Source: an uncultured Thermomicrobiales bacterium (GTDB lineage Bacteria; Chloroflexota; Chloroflexia; Thermomicrobiales; Thermomicrobiaceae). Taken from it: DNA of 17,009 nt. Shown piece after piece: positions 1 through 6,449 of the stretch (the stretch's first letter is position 1; the number at the start of each line of letters is the position of its first letter). Made by a program: the position numbers and the translations under genes. The notes under the pieces are model-generated. The model saw nothing but the letters and a program-made list of their open reading frames with translations, searched no databases and had not been told where the DNA came from. The stretch lies in contig CALAGB010000042.1 in NCBI GenBank assembly GCA_937891245.1, positions 1-17,009 of the forward strand, read 5' to 3'.

Positions 1-1
1 C

Positions 2-358
2 TTATTGATCCTCGCGGTGGTTGATGTTCTCAACATGGCGCCCAAGGGGAACATAGGACCGTTCATTGTTGGACTGATCGTCGTCGCGATCGGTATCTCA
101 TTCGGCGCGAACGCCGGATACGCGATCAACCCCGCGCGCGACTTTGGTCCGCGGGTCCTCGCCTGGCTTGCCGGCTGGGGGCACAACGCCTTCCCGGGTG
201 TTGATAACTACTTCTGGATTCCGATTGTCGGTCCACTGATCGGCGGCGTCGTCGGCGCGTACATCTATGACTTCCTCATTCATGACGTGCTGGTGGCTCG
301 CGGTGCCACACCCGTGTCGGACGTCGAAGAGGTCGGCCGAACCGCGATCGAAGAATAG
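2..358 (+). CDS. glpF: Glycerol uptake facilitator, aquaglyceroporin (5' truncated by window edge)
   Basis: This is the C-terminal end of a MIP-family channel that lets glycerol cross the cytoplasmic membrane by facilitated diffusion. The reading frame is open to the left edge, so the start and the first NPA half-channel lie outside. About 118 residues are visible. They contain the second pore motif NPARDFGPR, in which the Asp after NPAR is the usual mark of glycerol facilitators rather than water-only aquaporins, followed by a WLAGWG stretch as in E. coli GlpF. Two hydrophobic segments flank the motif (about GPFIVGLIVVAIGISFGAN and the FWIPIVGPLIGGVVGAYIY region), matching the last two membrane helices of the family. 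The tail is short, hydrophilic and acidic. It is the first visible gene of the glycerol/DHA operon, and dhaK starts 160 bases downstream beyond a hairpin. Confidence 0.93.
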   Translation, partial: LLILAVVDVLNMAPKGNIGPFIVGLIVVAIGISFGANAGYAINPARDFGPRVLAWLAGWGHNAFPGVDNYFWIPIVGPLIGGVVGAYIYDFLIHDVLVARGATPVSDVEEVGRTAIEE

Positions 359-382
359 ACCGGCGCGATCAGACTGATCTCT

Positions 383-413
383 GCCCCATCGCCCAGACGT
401 TGGGTGATGGGGC
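383..413 (+). other. Strong intergenic hairpin between glpF and dhaK
   Basis: GCCCCATCGCCCA and TGGGTGATGGGGC form a 13-bp stem with a single G-T pair and a 5-base loop (GACGT). No T run follows directly; the nearest T-rich tract is CATTTCCTTTTTG at about 441-453, after a second small stem at 428-438. A perfect 12-base palindrome GGCGGTACCGCC (411-422) overlaps the right arm. It could be an attenuator, a partial terminator or an mRNA-end stabiliser that sets glpF apart from the downstream genes. The structure is seen directly; the role is inferred. Confidence 0.55.
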
Positions 414-507
414 GGTACCGCCTACCCGCCGTCGCGGCAGCATTTCCTTTTTGCACTGTGATGCGGCCCGACGGCGCGGCCTGAGCAGGAAGAAACCGAT
501 CCATAAC

Positions 508-513
508 GGAGGG
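508..513 (+). promoter_or_regulatory. Ribosome binding site that fixes the GTG start of dhaK
   Basis: GGAGGG ends 5 bases before GTG at 519, good spacing. The ATG triplets at 514 and 517 are in another frame and meet TGA at 520-522, so they cannot start dhaK. Confidence 0.7.
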
Positions 514-518
514 ATGAT

Positions 519-1520
519 GTGAAAAAGCTGATTAATCGGCCGGAAGATGCCATTCGCGAGACACTCGAGGGGATGGCGCTGGCCCACGCGGATCTGCTGC
601 GTGTCGACGTCGAACAGCAGTTGATCGTCCGCAAGGACGCACCGGTCGCGGGCAAAGTCGGAGTTGTTTCCGGCGGAGGGAGCGGTCATGAGCCGCTTCA
701 CGGCGGATTCGTGGGCATGGGTATGCTCGACGCTGCCTGTCCAGGTGCCGTCTTTACCTCGCCGGTGCCGGATCAGATGCTGGCGGCGGCCAAGGCGGTC
801 AACGGCGGTGCCGGAGTTCTCTACATCGTGAAGAACTACACCGGCGATGTCATGAACTTCGAACTTGCAGCCGAACTGGCCGAGGCCGAAGGGATCTCCG
901 TGCGCAGCGTCATCATCAATGATGATGTCGCGGTGGAGGACAGCACGTTCACCGCGGGCCGGCGCGGCGTTGGCGGGACGGTGCTCGCGGAGAAAATCAC
1001 CGGCGCCCTGGCCGAGCGAAAGGCGAGCCTCGATGAGGTCGCGGCGATCTGCCAGAAGGTCAACGAGAACGTGCGCAGTATGGGTATGGCGCTGACACCG
1101 TGCACGGTACCAGCCGCCGGGCAACCGAGCTTCGAACTCGGCGAAAACGAGATGGAGATTGGCATCGGCATCCACGGCGAACCAGGCCGGCGACGCGTGC
1201 CGCTGGCGAGCGCCGATGAGATCGCCGAGATGTTGGTCACGCCGATCGTCGAGGATCTGCCGTTCCGCAAGGACGATCGCGTCCTTGCCTTCGTCAATGG
1301 AATGGGCGGAACGCCGCTGATGGAACTCTATATCATGTTCCGCGCCGTCCATCGCTTGCTGGAGGAACGCGGCATCACCGTCGTGCGTTCCCTGGTCGGT
1401 AACTACATTACATCGCTGGAGATGGCCGGCACCTCGGTGTCGCTGTTGCGGCTCGACGACCAGATGGTCGATCTCTGGGACGCGCCGGTCCACGCTGCCG
1501 GGATGCATTGGGGCGCCTGA
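519..1520 (+). CDS. dhaK: Dihydroxyacetone kinase, DHA-binding subunit DhaK
   Basis: DhaK holds dihydroxyacetone as a covalent hemiaminal on a histidine while DhaL passes it phosphate; the product is DHAP. The 333-residue length is typical of the stand-alone subunit. Visible family features are SGGGSGHEP (residues 51-59, with His57), VKNYTGDVMNFE around Asp110, NDDVAVEDS near 135-142, and GIGIHGEPG with His219, which aligns with the substrate-binding histidine of E. coli DhaK. His57 and Asp110 match the E. coli acid/base pair. The GTG start is supported by GGAGGG five bases upstream. dhaL follows 60 bases later, and glpK, dhaM, ptsH and ptsI lie downstream, so the phosphate donor is expected to be PEP through the PTS rather than ATP. 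The fused ATP-dependent type is excluded because the L domain is a separate gene. Confidence 0.96.
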   Translation: MKKLINRPEDAIRETLEGMALAHADLLRVDVEQQLIVRKDAPVAGKVGVVSGGGSGHEPLHGGFVGMGMLDAACPGAVFTSPVPDQMLAAAKAVNGGAGVLYIVKNYTGDVMNFELAAELAEAEGISVRSVIINDDVAVEDSTFTAGRRGVGGTVLAEKITGALAERKASLDEVAAICQKVNENVRSMGMALTPCTVPAAGQPSFELGENEMEIGIGIHGEPGRRRVPLASADEIAEMLVTPIVEDLPFRKDDRVLAFVNGMGGTPLMELYIMFRAVHRLLEERGITVVRSLVGNYITSLEMAGTSVSLLRLDDQMVDLWDAPVHAAGMHWGA

Positions 1521-1580
1521 GCGGAGGGCCGGGTCGTTCGCAGCACAGACGACTGGCTCACGGTGCGCGGTGAGGAAAAT

Positions 1581-2228
1581 ATGTCAGACAATGAGCAACT
1601 CGGCATCCGGATCATGCGCCGGATCCAGAACGTTATTCACGCCAATACGGCCGAACTGGACGCCTTCGATCGACCGATCGGTGATGGCGATCATGGCACC
1701 AACATGGATCGCGGCTTCACGGCGGTACTGCCCAAGATTGAAGCGCAACCGGATCAATCACTCGCCGCCGTTTTCAAGACAACGGCGATGACCTTGATCT
1801 CGACCGTCGGCGGTGCCGCCGGGCCGCTGTACGGGACGGGCTTCCTGCGCATCTCGACGGCCATTGTGGATCTGGATGACGACCACCCGCGTCAGGTAGC
1901 GGCGGCCTTGACGGCGGCCCTTGGCGGGGTGCAGGCACGGGGCAAGGCGACGACCGGCGAAAAGACGATGGTCGATGCCCTGGCTGCGGCCGTCGACGCA
2001 GCCAACGTGGCAGTTGAAGAAGGAGTCGATACCGTGACCGTGCTCGAGCGGGCAGCCGCTGCCGCTCGCGCGGGTATGGAAGCGACGATTCCGATGCGCG
2101 CAACCAAGGGGCGCGCCAGCTATCTCGGCGAGCGAAGCATCGGTCATCAGGATCCAGGCGCTACCTCCAGCTATCTGATCATCCAGGCCGTCGCGGACGT
2201 CGTGCGCGACGGGCCGGTGAACACGTAG
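1581..2228 (+). CDS. dhaL: Dihydroxyacetone kinase, ADP-binding subunit DhaL
   Basis: DhaL carries a tightly bound ADP that is phosphorylated by DhaM and then donates phosphate to DHA on DhaK. With the ATG start at 1581 the protein has 215 residues, and the Mg-ADP aspartates fall at Asp30, Asp35 and Asp37 (LDAFDRPIGDGDHGTNM), the same numbers as in E. coli DhaL. Other family blocks are GGAAGPLYGTGF (78-89), GEKTMVDAL (126-134) and the glycine-rich C-terminal lid region around YLGERSIGHQDPGA (181-194). A frame extension to GTG at 1563 is possible but less likely, because GTGAGGA (1570-1576) sits at good spacing before the 1581 ATG. The 60-base gap from dhaK contains only a weak stem (1528-1557). 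The presence of separate K and L genes plus dhaM nearby supports the PEP-dependent kinase. Confidence 0.95.
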   Translation: MSDNEQLGIRIMRRIQNVIHANTAELDAFDRPIGDGDHGTNMDRGFTAVLPKIEAQPDQSLAAVFKTTAMTLISTVGGAAGPLYGTGFLRISTAIVDLDDDHPRQVAAALTAALGGVQARGKATTGEKTMVDALAAAVDAANVAVEEGVDTVTVLERAAAAARAGMEATIPMRATKGRASYLGERSIGHQDPGATSSYLIIQAVADVVRDGPVNT

Positions 2229-2263
2229 AAACATGGATTGATCTCGCATCGCATTCGGACTAG

Positions 2264-2295
2264 GCGGCCGGTGCGCTGTACGCGCATACGGCCGC
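2264..2295 (+). other. GC-rich hairpin just upstream of the glpK ribosome binding site
   Basis: GCGGCCG (2264-2270) pairs with CGGCCGC (2289-2295), and inside it TGCGC (2272-2276) pairs with GCGCA (2282-2286) around the loop TGTAC. The only irregularity is a 1-by-2 internal loop. The stem ends 5 bases before the AAGGAG site (2301-2306). No T run follows, so it is not an intrinsic terminator. A role in mRNA processing, stability or translation of glpK is inferred. Confidence 0.5.
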
Positions 2296-2313
2296 GGGAA
2301 AAGGAGTCACATC

Positions 2314-3825
2314 GTGGCAGACGTTATCCTCGCCCTGGATCAAGGTACGACAAGCTCGCGCGCTATTCTCTTCGGTCACGACGGTCTCCCACTCATGATG
2401 CGCAGCAAAGAGTTCGCCCAGCACTACCCACAACCAGGCTGGGTTGAGCACGATCCTGAGGACATCTGGGACTCGCAAATCGAGATGGCGAAATATGTCC
2501 TGAACAGTAGTCAGGGCCAGCAAAACCAGGCGATCGCGATCGGTATCACCAACCAACGTGAGACGACGCTCGTCTGGGATCGCAAGACCGGAAAGCCGGT
2601 GTACAACGCAATCGTGTGGCAAGATCGGCGTACTGCCGCCTATTGCGACCAGTTGCGGGCGCAGGGGTGGGAAGACAAAATCCGCGAGAAGACTGGCCTG
2701 GTGATCGACCCGTATTTCTCGGGCACAAAGGTGCGCTGGATTCTCGAGAATGTTGACGGCGCCCGCGAGAAGGCAGAACGAGGCGAACTCGCCTTCGGGA
2801 CGGTCGACAGCTTCCTGATTTATCGTCTCACCAGCGGAAAGCTGCATATCACCGACTTCACGAACGCTTCGCGCACCCTCCTCTTCAACATCAACACGCT
2901 CGATTGGGACGACGACGTCCTCAAGGAATTCGGCATTCCGCGTTCCCTGTTGCCCGAAGTTCGGCCGTCGAGCGAAAAATATGGTGAGTCTGATCCGTCT
3001 ATCTTCGGTCGTTCCATCCCGATTGCCGGTGTGGCCGGAGATCAGCAAGCCGCTACGTTCGGCCAGGCGTGCTTCGAGATTGGTACCGCGAAGCAGACCT
3101 ATGGCACGGGAAGCTTCATGTTGATGAACATCGGCGATAAGCCAACCATTTCCAAGTACGGACTCCTTACCACGATCGCCTGGGGGATCGGCGGCAAGGT
3201 GACCTACGCGTTGGAAGGCTCGATCTTCGTCACTGGGGCCGCGGTCCAATGGCTGCGCGACGAGCTGAAGTTCTTTGGTGACGCTGCTGAATCGGAAGCG
3301 CTCGCGACCTCCGTCAAATCAACGGGTGGCGTCTACGTCGTGCCCGCCTTCACCGGACTCGGAGCGCCATACTGGGACGCCTATGCGCGCGGCACAATCA
3401 TCGGACTTACGCGCGGCGTCGGCCGTGCCGAGATCACGCGGGCGACCCTGGAAGCCGTCGCCTATCAGACACGCGACGTCCTCGAGGCGATGCAGAGCGA
3501 CGCGGGGCTCGAACTCAAAGAATTGCGTGTCGACGGAGGCATGGTCGCGAACGATTTCCTCATGCAGTTCCAGGCGGACATCGTTGGCAAGCCGGTCAAC
3601 CGGCCCAAGGTCGCTGAGACGACTGCTCTGGGCGCGGCGTATTTAGCCGGCCAGGCGGTTGGATTCTGGAAGGATCAACAAGACGTCGCTCGGAACTGGC
3701 AGCTCGATCAGCGATTCAACCCGCATATGAACGATGCAGAGCGACAAGAACTGTACCGCGGCTGGAAACGGGCGGTCGAGCGCTCGCGAGCCTGGGAAGA
3801 AGCTGAGTCGCCAACGGAGAGTTGA
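2314..3825 (+). CDS. glpK: Glycerol kinase
   Basis: This FGGY-family kinase phosphorylates glycerol with ATP to sn-glycerol-3-phosphate in the cytoplasm, trapping what GlpF admits. The 503 residues match the usual length. Visible motifs are DQGTTSSR (9-16, phosphate-binding loop), TNQRETTLVWDR (79-90), VWQDRR (101-106), AGDQQAA with the catalytic Asp243, and the FGGY block around GGVYVVPAFTGLGAPYWD in the C-terminal half, then VDGGMVANDFLMQ. The GTG start is preceded by AAGGAG at 7-base spacing. In many Gram-positive GlpKs a His in the segment just before PIAGxAGDQQA is phosphorylated by HPr and activates the enzyme; here that position appears to be Ser229 in SDPSIFGRSIPIAG, so such control looks absent although HPr and EI genes lie just downstream. 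It lies between dhaL and dhaM and is flanked on both sides by hairpins. Confidence 0.97.
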   Translation: MADVILALDQGTTSSRAILFGHDGLPLMMRSKEFAQHYPQPGWVEHDPEDIWDSQIEMAKYVLNSSQGQQNQAIAIGITNQRETTLVWDRKTGKPVYNAIVWQDRRTAAYCDQLRAQGWEDKIREKTGLVIDPYFSGTKVRWILENVDGAREKAERGELAFGTVDSFLIYRLTSGKLHITDFTNASRTLLFNINTLDWDDDVLKEFGIPRSLLPEVRPSSEKYGESDPSIFGRSIPIAGVAGDQQAATFGQACFEIGTAKQTYGTGSFMLMNIGDKPTISKYGLLTTIAWGIGGKVTYALEGSIFVTGAAVQWLRDELKFFGDAAESEALATSVKSTGGVYVVPAFTGLGAPYWDAYARGTIIGLTRGVGRAEITRATLEAVAYQTRDVLEAMQSDAGLELKELRVDGGMVANDFLMQFQADIVGKPVNRPKVAETTALGAAYLAGQAVGFWKDQQDVARNWQLDQRFNPHMNDAERQELYRGWKRAVERSRAWEEAESPTES

Positions 3826-3844
3826 ACCGAAGACGTGGGGCGGC

Positions 3845-3871
3845 GCGAGCCCGAGCGAATCGCTCGCTCGC
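3845..3871 (+). other. Hairpin in the glpK-dhaM gap
   Basis: CGAGCGA (3852-3858) and TCGCTCG (3860-3866) are inverted around one base, and outer arms GCGAG (3845-3849) and CTCGC (3867-3871) extend it to about 12 bp with a CC bulge; the innermost pairs must open to make a loop. It starts 20 bases after the glpK stop. No T run follows. It may protect the upstream mRNA end or reduce read-through; this is inference. Confidence 0.4.
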
Positions 3872-3935
3872 GGCCTCACCGCCCCACCTACCGTCCCGTC
3901 ATCGTTGTCCGATGGCGTTGGGCGCTGGAGTAAGC

Positions 3936-4337
3936 ATGGCGGTTGGGCTAGTCATCGTGTCACACAGCCAACAAGTCGCCGATGGCGTACGAGATATCGC
4001 GGCACAGATGGCGGGAGATCAAGTCGTCATTCGCGCGGCCGGCGGCGCGGCCGATGGCTCGCTCGGCACGAATGCCGAGGCGATCGCGCGCGCGATCACC
4101 GAGGCCGAGCAGGGCGATGGTGTGCTCATCCTCATGGACCTCGGCTCTGCCGTTCTCAGCGCCGAAACCGCGCTGGAAATGCTCGGCCTGGATGCTGGTC
4201 AAAAGGTACAGCTGAGCAACGCCCCCCTTGTCGAAGGAGCAGTCGTTGCCGCCGTCACCGCCTCGACGGGTCAGCCACTTGAAGAGGTGGCGAGTGCGGC
4301 GCTCGACGCGAAGAACATGACCAAGGTCATCCGATGA
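3936..4337 (+). CDS. dhaM: PTS-dependent DHA kinase phosphotransferase subunit DhaM, IIA (EIIA-Man-like) domain only
   Basis: DhaM takes phosphate from HPr on a histidine and passes it to the ADP of DhaL. The protein has 133 residues and begins MAVGLVIVSHSQQVADG, with the phospho-acceptor His10 in VSHS as in the mannose-type IIA fold. VLILMDLGSAVLSAE (63-77) contains the DLGS signature of DhaM, and NAPLVEGA (95-102) is also typical. The ATG at 3936 has CTGGAG at 5-base spacing; the frame is open further upstream, but that part does not resemble the family. E. coli DhaM is a much longer IIA-HPr-EI fusion, whereas here only the IIA domain is encoded and HPr and EI are the next two genes, 26 and then 25 bases apart. 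Confidence 0.94.
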   Translation: MAVGLVIVSHSQQVADGVRDIAAQMAGDQVVIRAAGGAADGSLGTNAEAIARAITEAEQGDGVLILMDLGSAVLSAETALEMLGLDAGQKVQLSNAPLVEGAVVAAVTASTGQPLEEVASAALDAKNMTKVIR

Positions 4338-4363
4338 ACGAAACGCGCGGAGGGTAGGTACGC

Positions 4364-4639
4364 ATGGTGGACGCGGAAATCACGATTACGAACGCGGCAG
4401 GTCTCCATGCGCGCCCAGCCGCCCTCTTCGTCCGGACGGCGGCTGGCTTCGAGTCATCGATTCGCGTGCGGAACCTTTCGCGGGACGCCGAACGTGAGGC
4501 GGACGCCAAAAGCATTTTGAGCGTGATGACGCTTGGCATCGAACAGGGCCACATCATCTCGATCAGCGCCGAAGGTCCCGACGAGACAGCCGCGATCGAT
4601 ACGCTCCGTGCGCTGGCCAAAGGAAACATCGACGAATGA
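4364..4639 (+). CDS. ptsH: HPr, phosphocarrier protein of the PTS
   Basis: HPr is a small cytoplasmic carrier phosphorylated by enzyme I on a histidine; here the likely acceptor is the neighbouring DhaM. The 91-residue product has NAAGLHARPAALFV with the active His at position 15, exactly the usual position. The second signature, DAKSILSVMTLGIEQG (47-62), contains Ser50, which aligns with the regulatory Ser46 of Firmicute HPr. The distance from the active His to this Ser is 35 residues against 31 in B. subtilis HPr, so the segment RNLSRDAEREADAKS carries about four extra residues. Start ATG 4364 is preceded by GGAGGG (4349-4354). The gene sits between dhaM and ptsI with short gaps, so all three are probably co-transcribed. 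The Ser is also conserved in bacteria without HPr kinase, so it does not prove that regulation. Confidence 0.95.
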   Translation: MVDAEITITNAAGLHARPAALFVRTAAGFESSIRVRNLSRDAEREADAKSILSVMTLGIEQGHIISISAEGPDETAAIDTLRALAKGNIDE

Positions 4640-4664
4640 AACGCGACAGGTACGAGGTGATACG

Positions 4665-6341
4665 ATGGCCGAGCATGTACTCAACGGCGTAGGGGCCGCT
4701 CCGGGCTTCGCCATCGGTCGGGTATTTCGCTACGCGCCGAGGGAAACGGCGACTGAATCGCAAGCAATCAACCAAACCGAGATCGAGGCAGAGGTGGCAC
4801 GGCTCCGCGACGCCACCGATCGTGCACGCACACGGATCACGGCGGCCCGGGAAGCGGCCGCAAAATCGGGTGAGGCGGAAGCCGCGATTTTCGATGCGCA
4901 TCTGCTCATGCTCGATGATCCCGCGATGATTGGCGAAAGCGAACGACGGATTCGCGAGGATCATCAGCCGGCCGCGATCGCCGTTGAGCAAACCGCGGCC
5001 GCTCTGCGGAAGATGTTCGATCAGATCGAGGATTCCTATCTCCGAGAGCGCGGGAAAGATGTGACCGATGTGGCGACGCAGATTATTCGCGCGCTTCAGG
5101 GAGATGCGTCGCCATCTACCGCACAGACGTTGCCGCCCGATTCGGTCATCGTTGCCGATGAGTTGCTCGCATCCGATGTCGCGCTGCTCGATATGGAACG
5201 CGTGACCGCACTTGTGACCGCGCAGGGGAGCCGCACCGCCCACGTCGCGATTATGGCGCGTGCCATGGGATTGCCAATCGTCGTCGGCGTCACCGATATT
5301 CTCTCGCGCTCACGTGATGGTGACGTTGTCACGGTCGATGGCGAACGCGGTGAGGTGGTGCTCTCGCCCGAGCCGAGCACGTTGGCACGCATGGAGGAGC
5401 GTATCAATACGGAGCGCCAGGAGCGGCTTCGACGCGCGGAGTTCCGGGATCTCCCCGGTCTGACACGAGACGGCACGCGCATCGCGCTCTTCGCGAATAT
5501 CGGTACGCCAGATGAAATTGAGGCGGCATTAGAGCAGGGGGCCGAAGGAATCGGGCTCGTTCGTACCGAGTTTCTCTTTCATGAGCGCTCGGACCTGCCG
5601 GATGAACAGGAGCAATTTCTCACCTATCAGGCGATCGCGCAGGGAATGGCGAACCGGCCGGTTGTTATTCGGACACTCGATGCGGGTGGTGATAAACCGG
5701 TGGCGGGGATCCCGGTTGCGACGGAGATGAACCCGTTTCTCGGGGTCCGCGGGCTGCGTTTGAGCCTCAAACATCCCGAGATCTTGCGCACGCAATTGCG
5801 CGCCATCCTGCGTGCGGCAGCGTCGGGTGATATCCATGTGATGTTCCCGATGGTTACAACCGTCGACGACGTGCGGGCCGCCCGCCAAATCCTCGCATCT
5901 GTGGGCGCCGAACTTGAGGCCGAAGGGATCGAGCATCGTCGTGACATCCCGGTTGGGATCATGATCGAGGTGCCGGCGGCCGCCGTGAGTGCGGACCGCC
6001 TCATCAAGGAGGTCGATTTCTTCAGCCTCGGCACGAACGATCTCGCGCAATATGTGCTGGCCGTTGACCGAACCAACGAGCTACTCGCGACGAATTACTC
6101 ACCACTCGACGTCGCCGTCCTTCGGTTGATCGAGCGCGCCGTTTCCGCGGCAGACGCGGCGGGCAAGCCGGTCGCCGTGTGCGGCGAGCTCGCCGGGGAT
6201 CTGGAAGCGATTCCACTCCTCGTGGGTCTGGGCGTGCGCGAGTTAAGTATGACGGCAACCCGAATCCCGCAGGCGAAGGAGCTCATCCGTGAGCTCCGTG
6301 TTGGCGATGAAGCCCAGGCAGCCCAAGCACGGATCGCGTAG
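4665..6341 (+). CDS. ptsI: PTS enzyme I (phosphoenolpyruvate-protein phosphotransferase)
   Basis: Enzyme I autophosphorylates with PEP and phosphorylates HPr, starting the relay. With ATG 4665 (GAGGTGA at 4654-4660) the product is 558 residues, close to the usual 570. The N-terminal GVGAAPGFAIGRV is the typical EI opening; a helical HPr-binding region follows (about 40-145). The swivel His is His193 in GSRTAHVAIMAR. The PEP-binding barrel shows GLVRTEFLF (297-305), RTLDAGGDK (336-344), NPFLGVRGLR (356-365), VMFPMV (392-397), DFFSLGTNDLAQY (451-463) and the active Cys506 in VCGELAG. The His193 motif departs slightly from the common GG-x-T-S-H-T form: Ser189 replaces the second Gly and Val194 follows the His. 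The frame is open upstream inside ptsH, but that extension does not resemble EI. It may be dedicated to DHA kinase or serve a wider regulatory PTS. Confidence 0.95.
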   Translation: MAEHVLNGVGAAPGFAIGRVFRYAPRETATESQAINQTEIEAEVARLRDATDRARTRITAAREAAAKSGEAEAAIFDAHLLMLDDPAMIGESERRIREDHQPAAIAVEQTAAALRKMFDQIEDSYLRERGKDVTDVATQIIRALQGDASPSTAQTLPPDSVIVADELLASDVALLDMERVTALVTAQGSRTAHVAIMARAMGLPIVVGVTDILSRSRDGDVVTVDGERGEVVLSPEPSTLARMEERINTERQERLRRAEFRDLPGLTRDGTRIALFANIGTPDEIEAALEQGAEGIGLVRTEFLFHERSDLPDEQEQFLTYQAIAQGMANRPVVIRTLDAGGDKPVAGIPVATEMNPFLGVRGLRLSLKHPEILRTQLRAILRAAASGDIHVMFPMVTTVDDVRAARQILASVGAELEAEGIEHRRDIPVGIMIEVPAAAVSADRLIKEVDFFSLGTNDLAQYVLAVDRTNELLATNYSPLDVAVLRLIERAVSAADAAGKPVAVCGELAGDLEAIPLLVGLGVRELSMTATRIPQAKELIRELRVGDEAQAAQARIA

Positions 6342-6449
6342 TAATTGCGTAGGAAAGCACAGTCTGAACCGCGAGGTCGTTCTCGTCTGAAGCCTCGACA
6401 CGCGACCGGGATGACGAAGCAGCGCAGCGGTTAGAGAAAGAGATGTGAG

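Noticed and set aside
369..1508. Long 379-codon frame on the - strand opposite dhaK
   Set aside because: It mirrors a well-supported gene with clear motifs, its protein is rich in His/Arg and has no recognisable family, and long antisense frames are expected in high-GC coding DNA.
2260..3249. 329-codon frame on the - strand opposite glpK
   Set aside because: Shadow of glpK; no family resemblance.
3822..3935. Upstream extension of dhaM
   Set aside because: The Arg/Ala/Ser-rich extension has no family match, and DhaM proteins start right before the VIVSHS strand.
4533..4664. Extension of ptsI upstream inside ptsH
   Set aside because: EI proteins start just before the GVGAAPGFAIG block, and a good ribosome site precedes ATG 4665.
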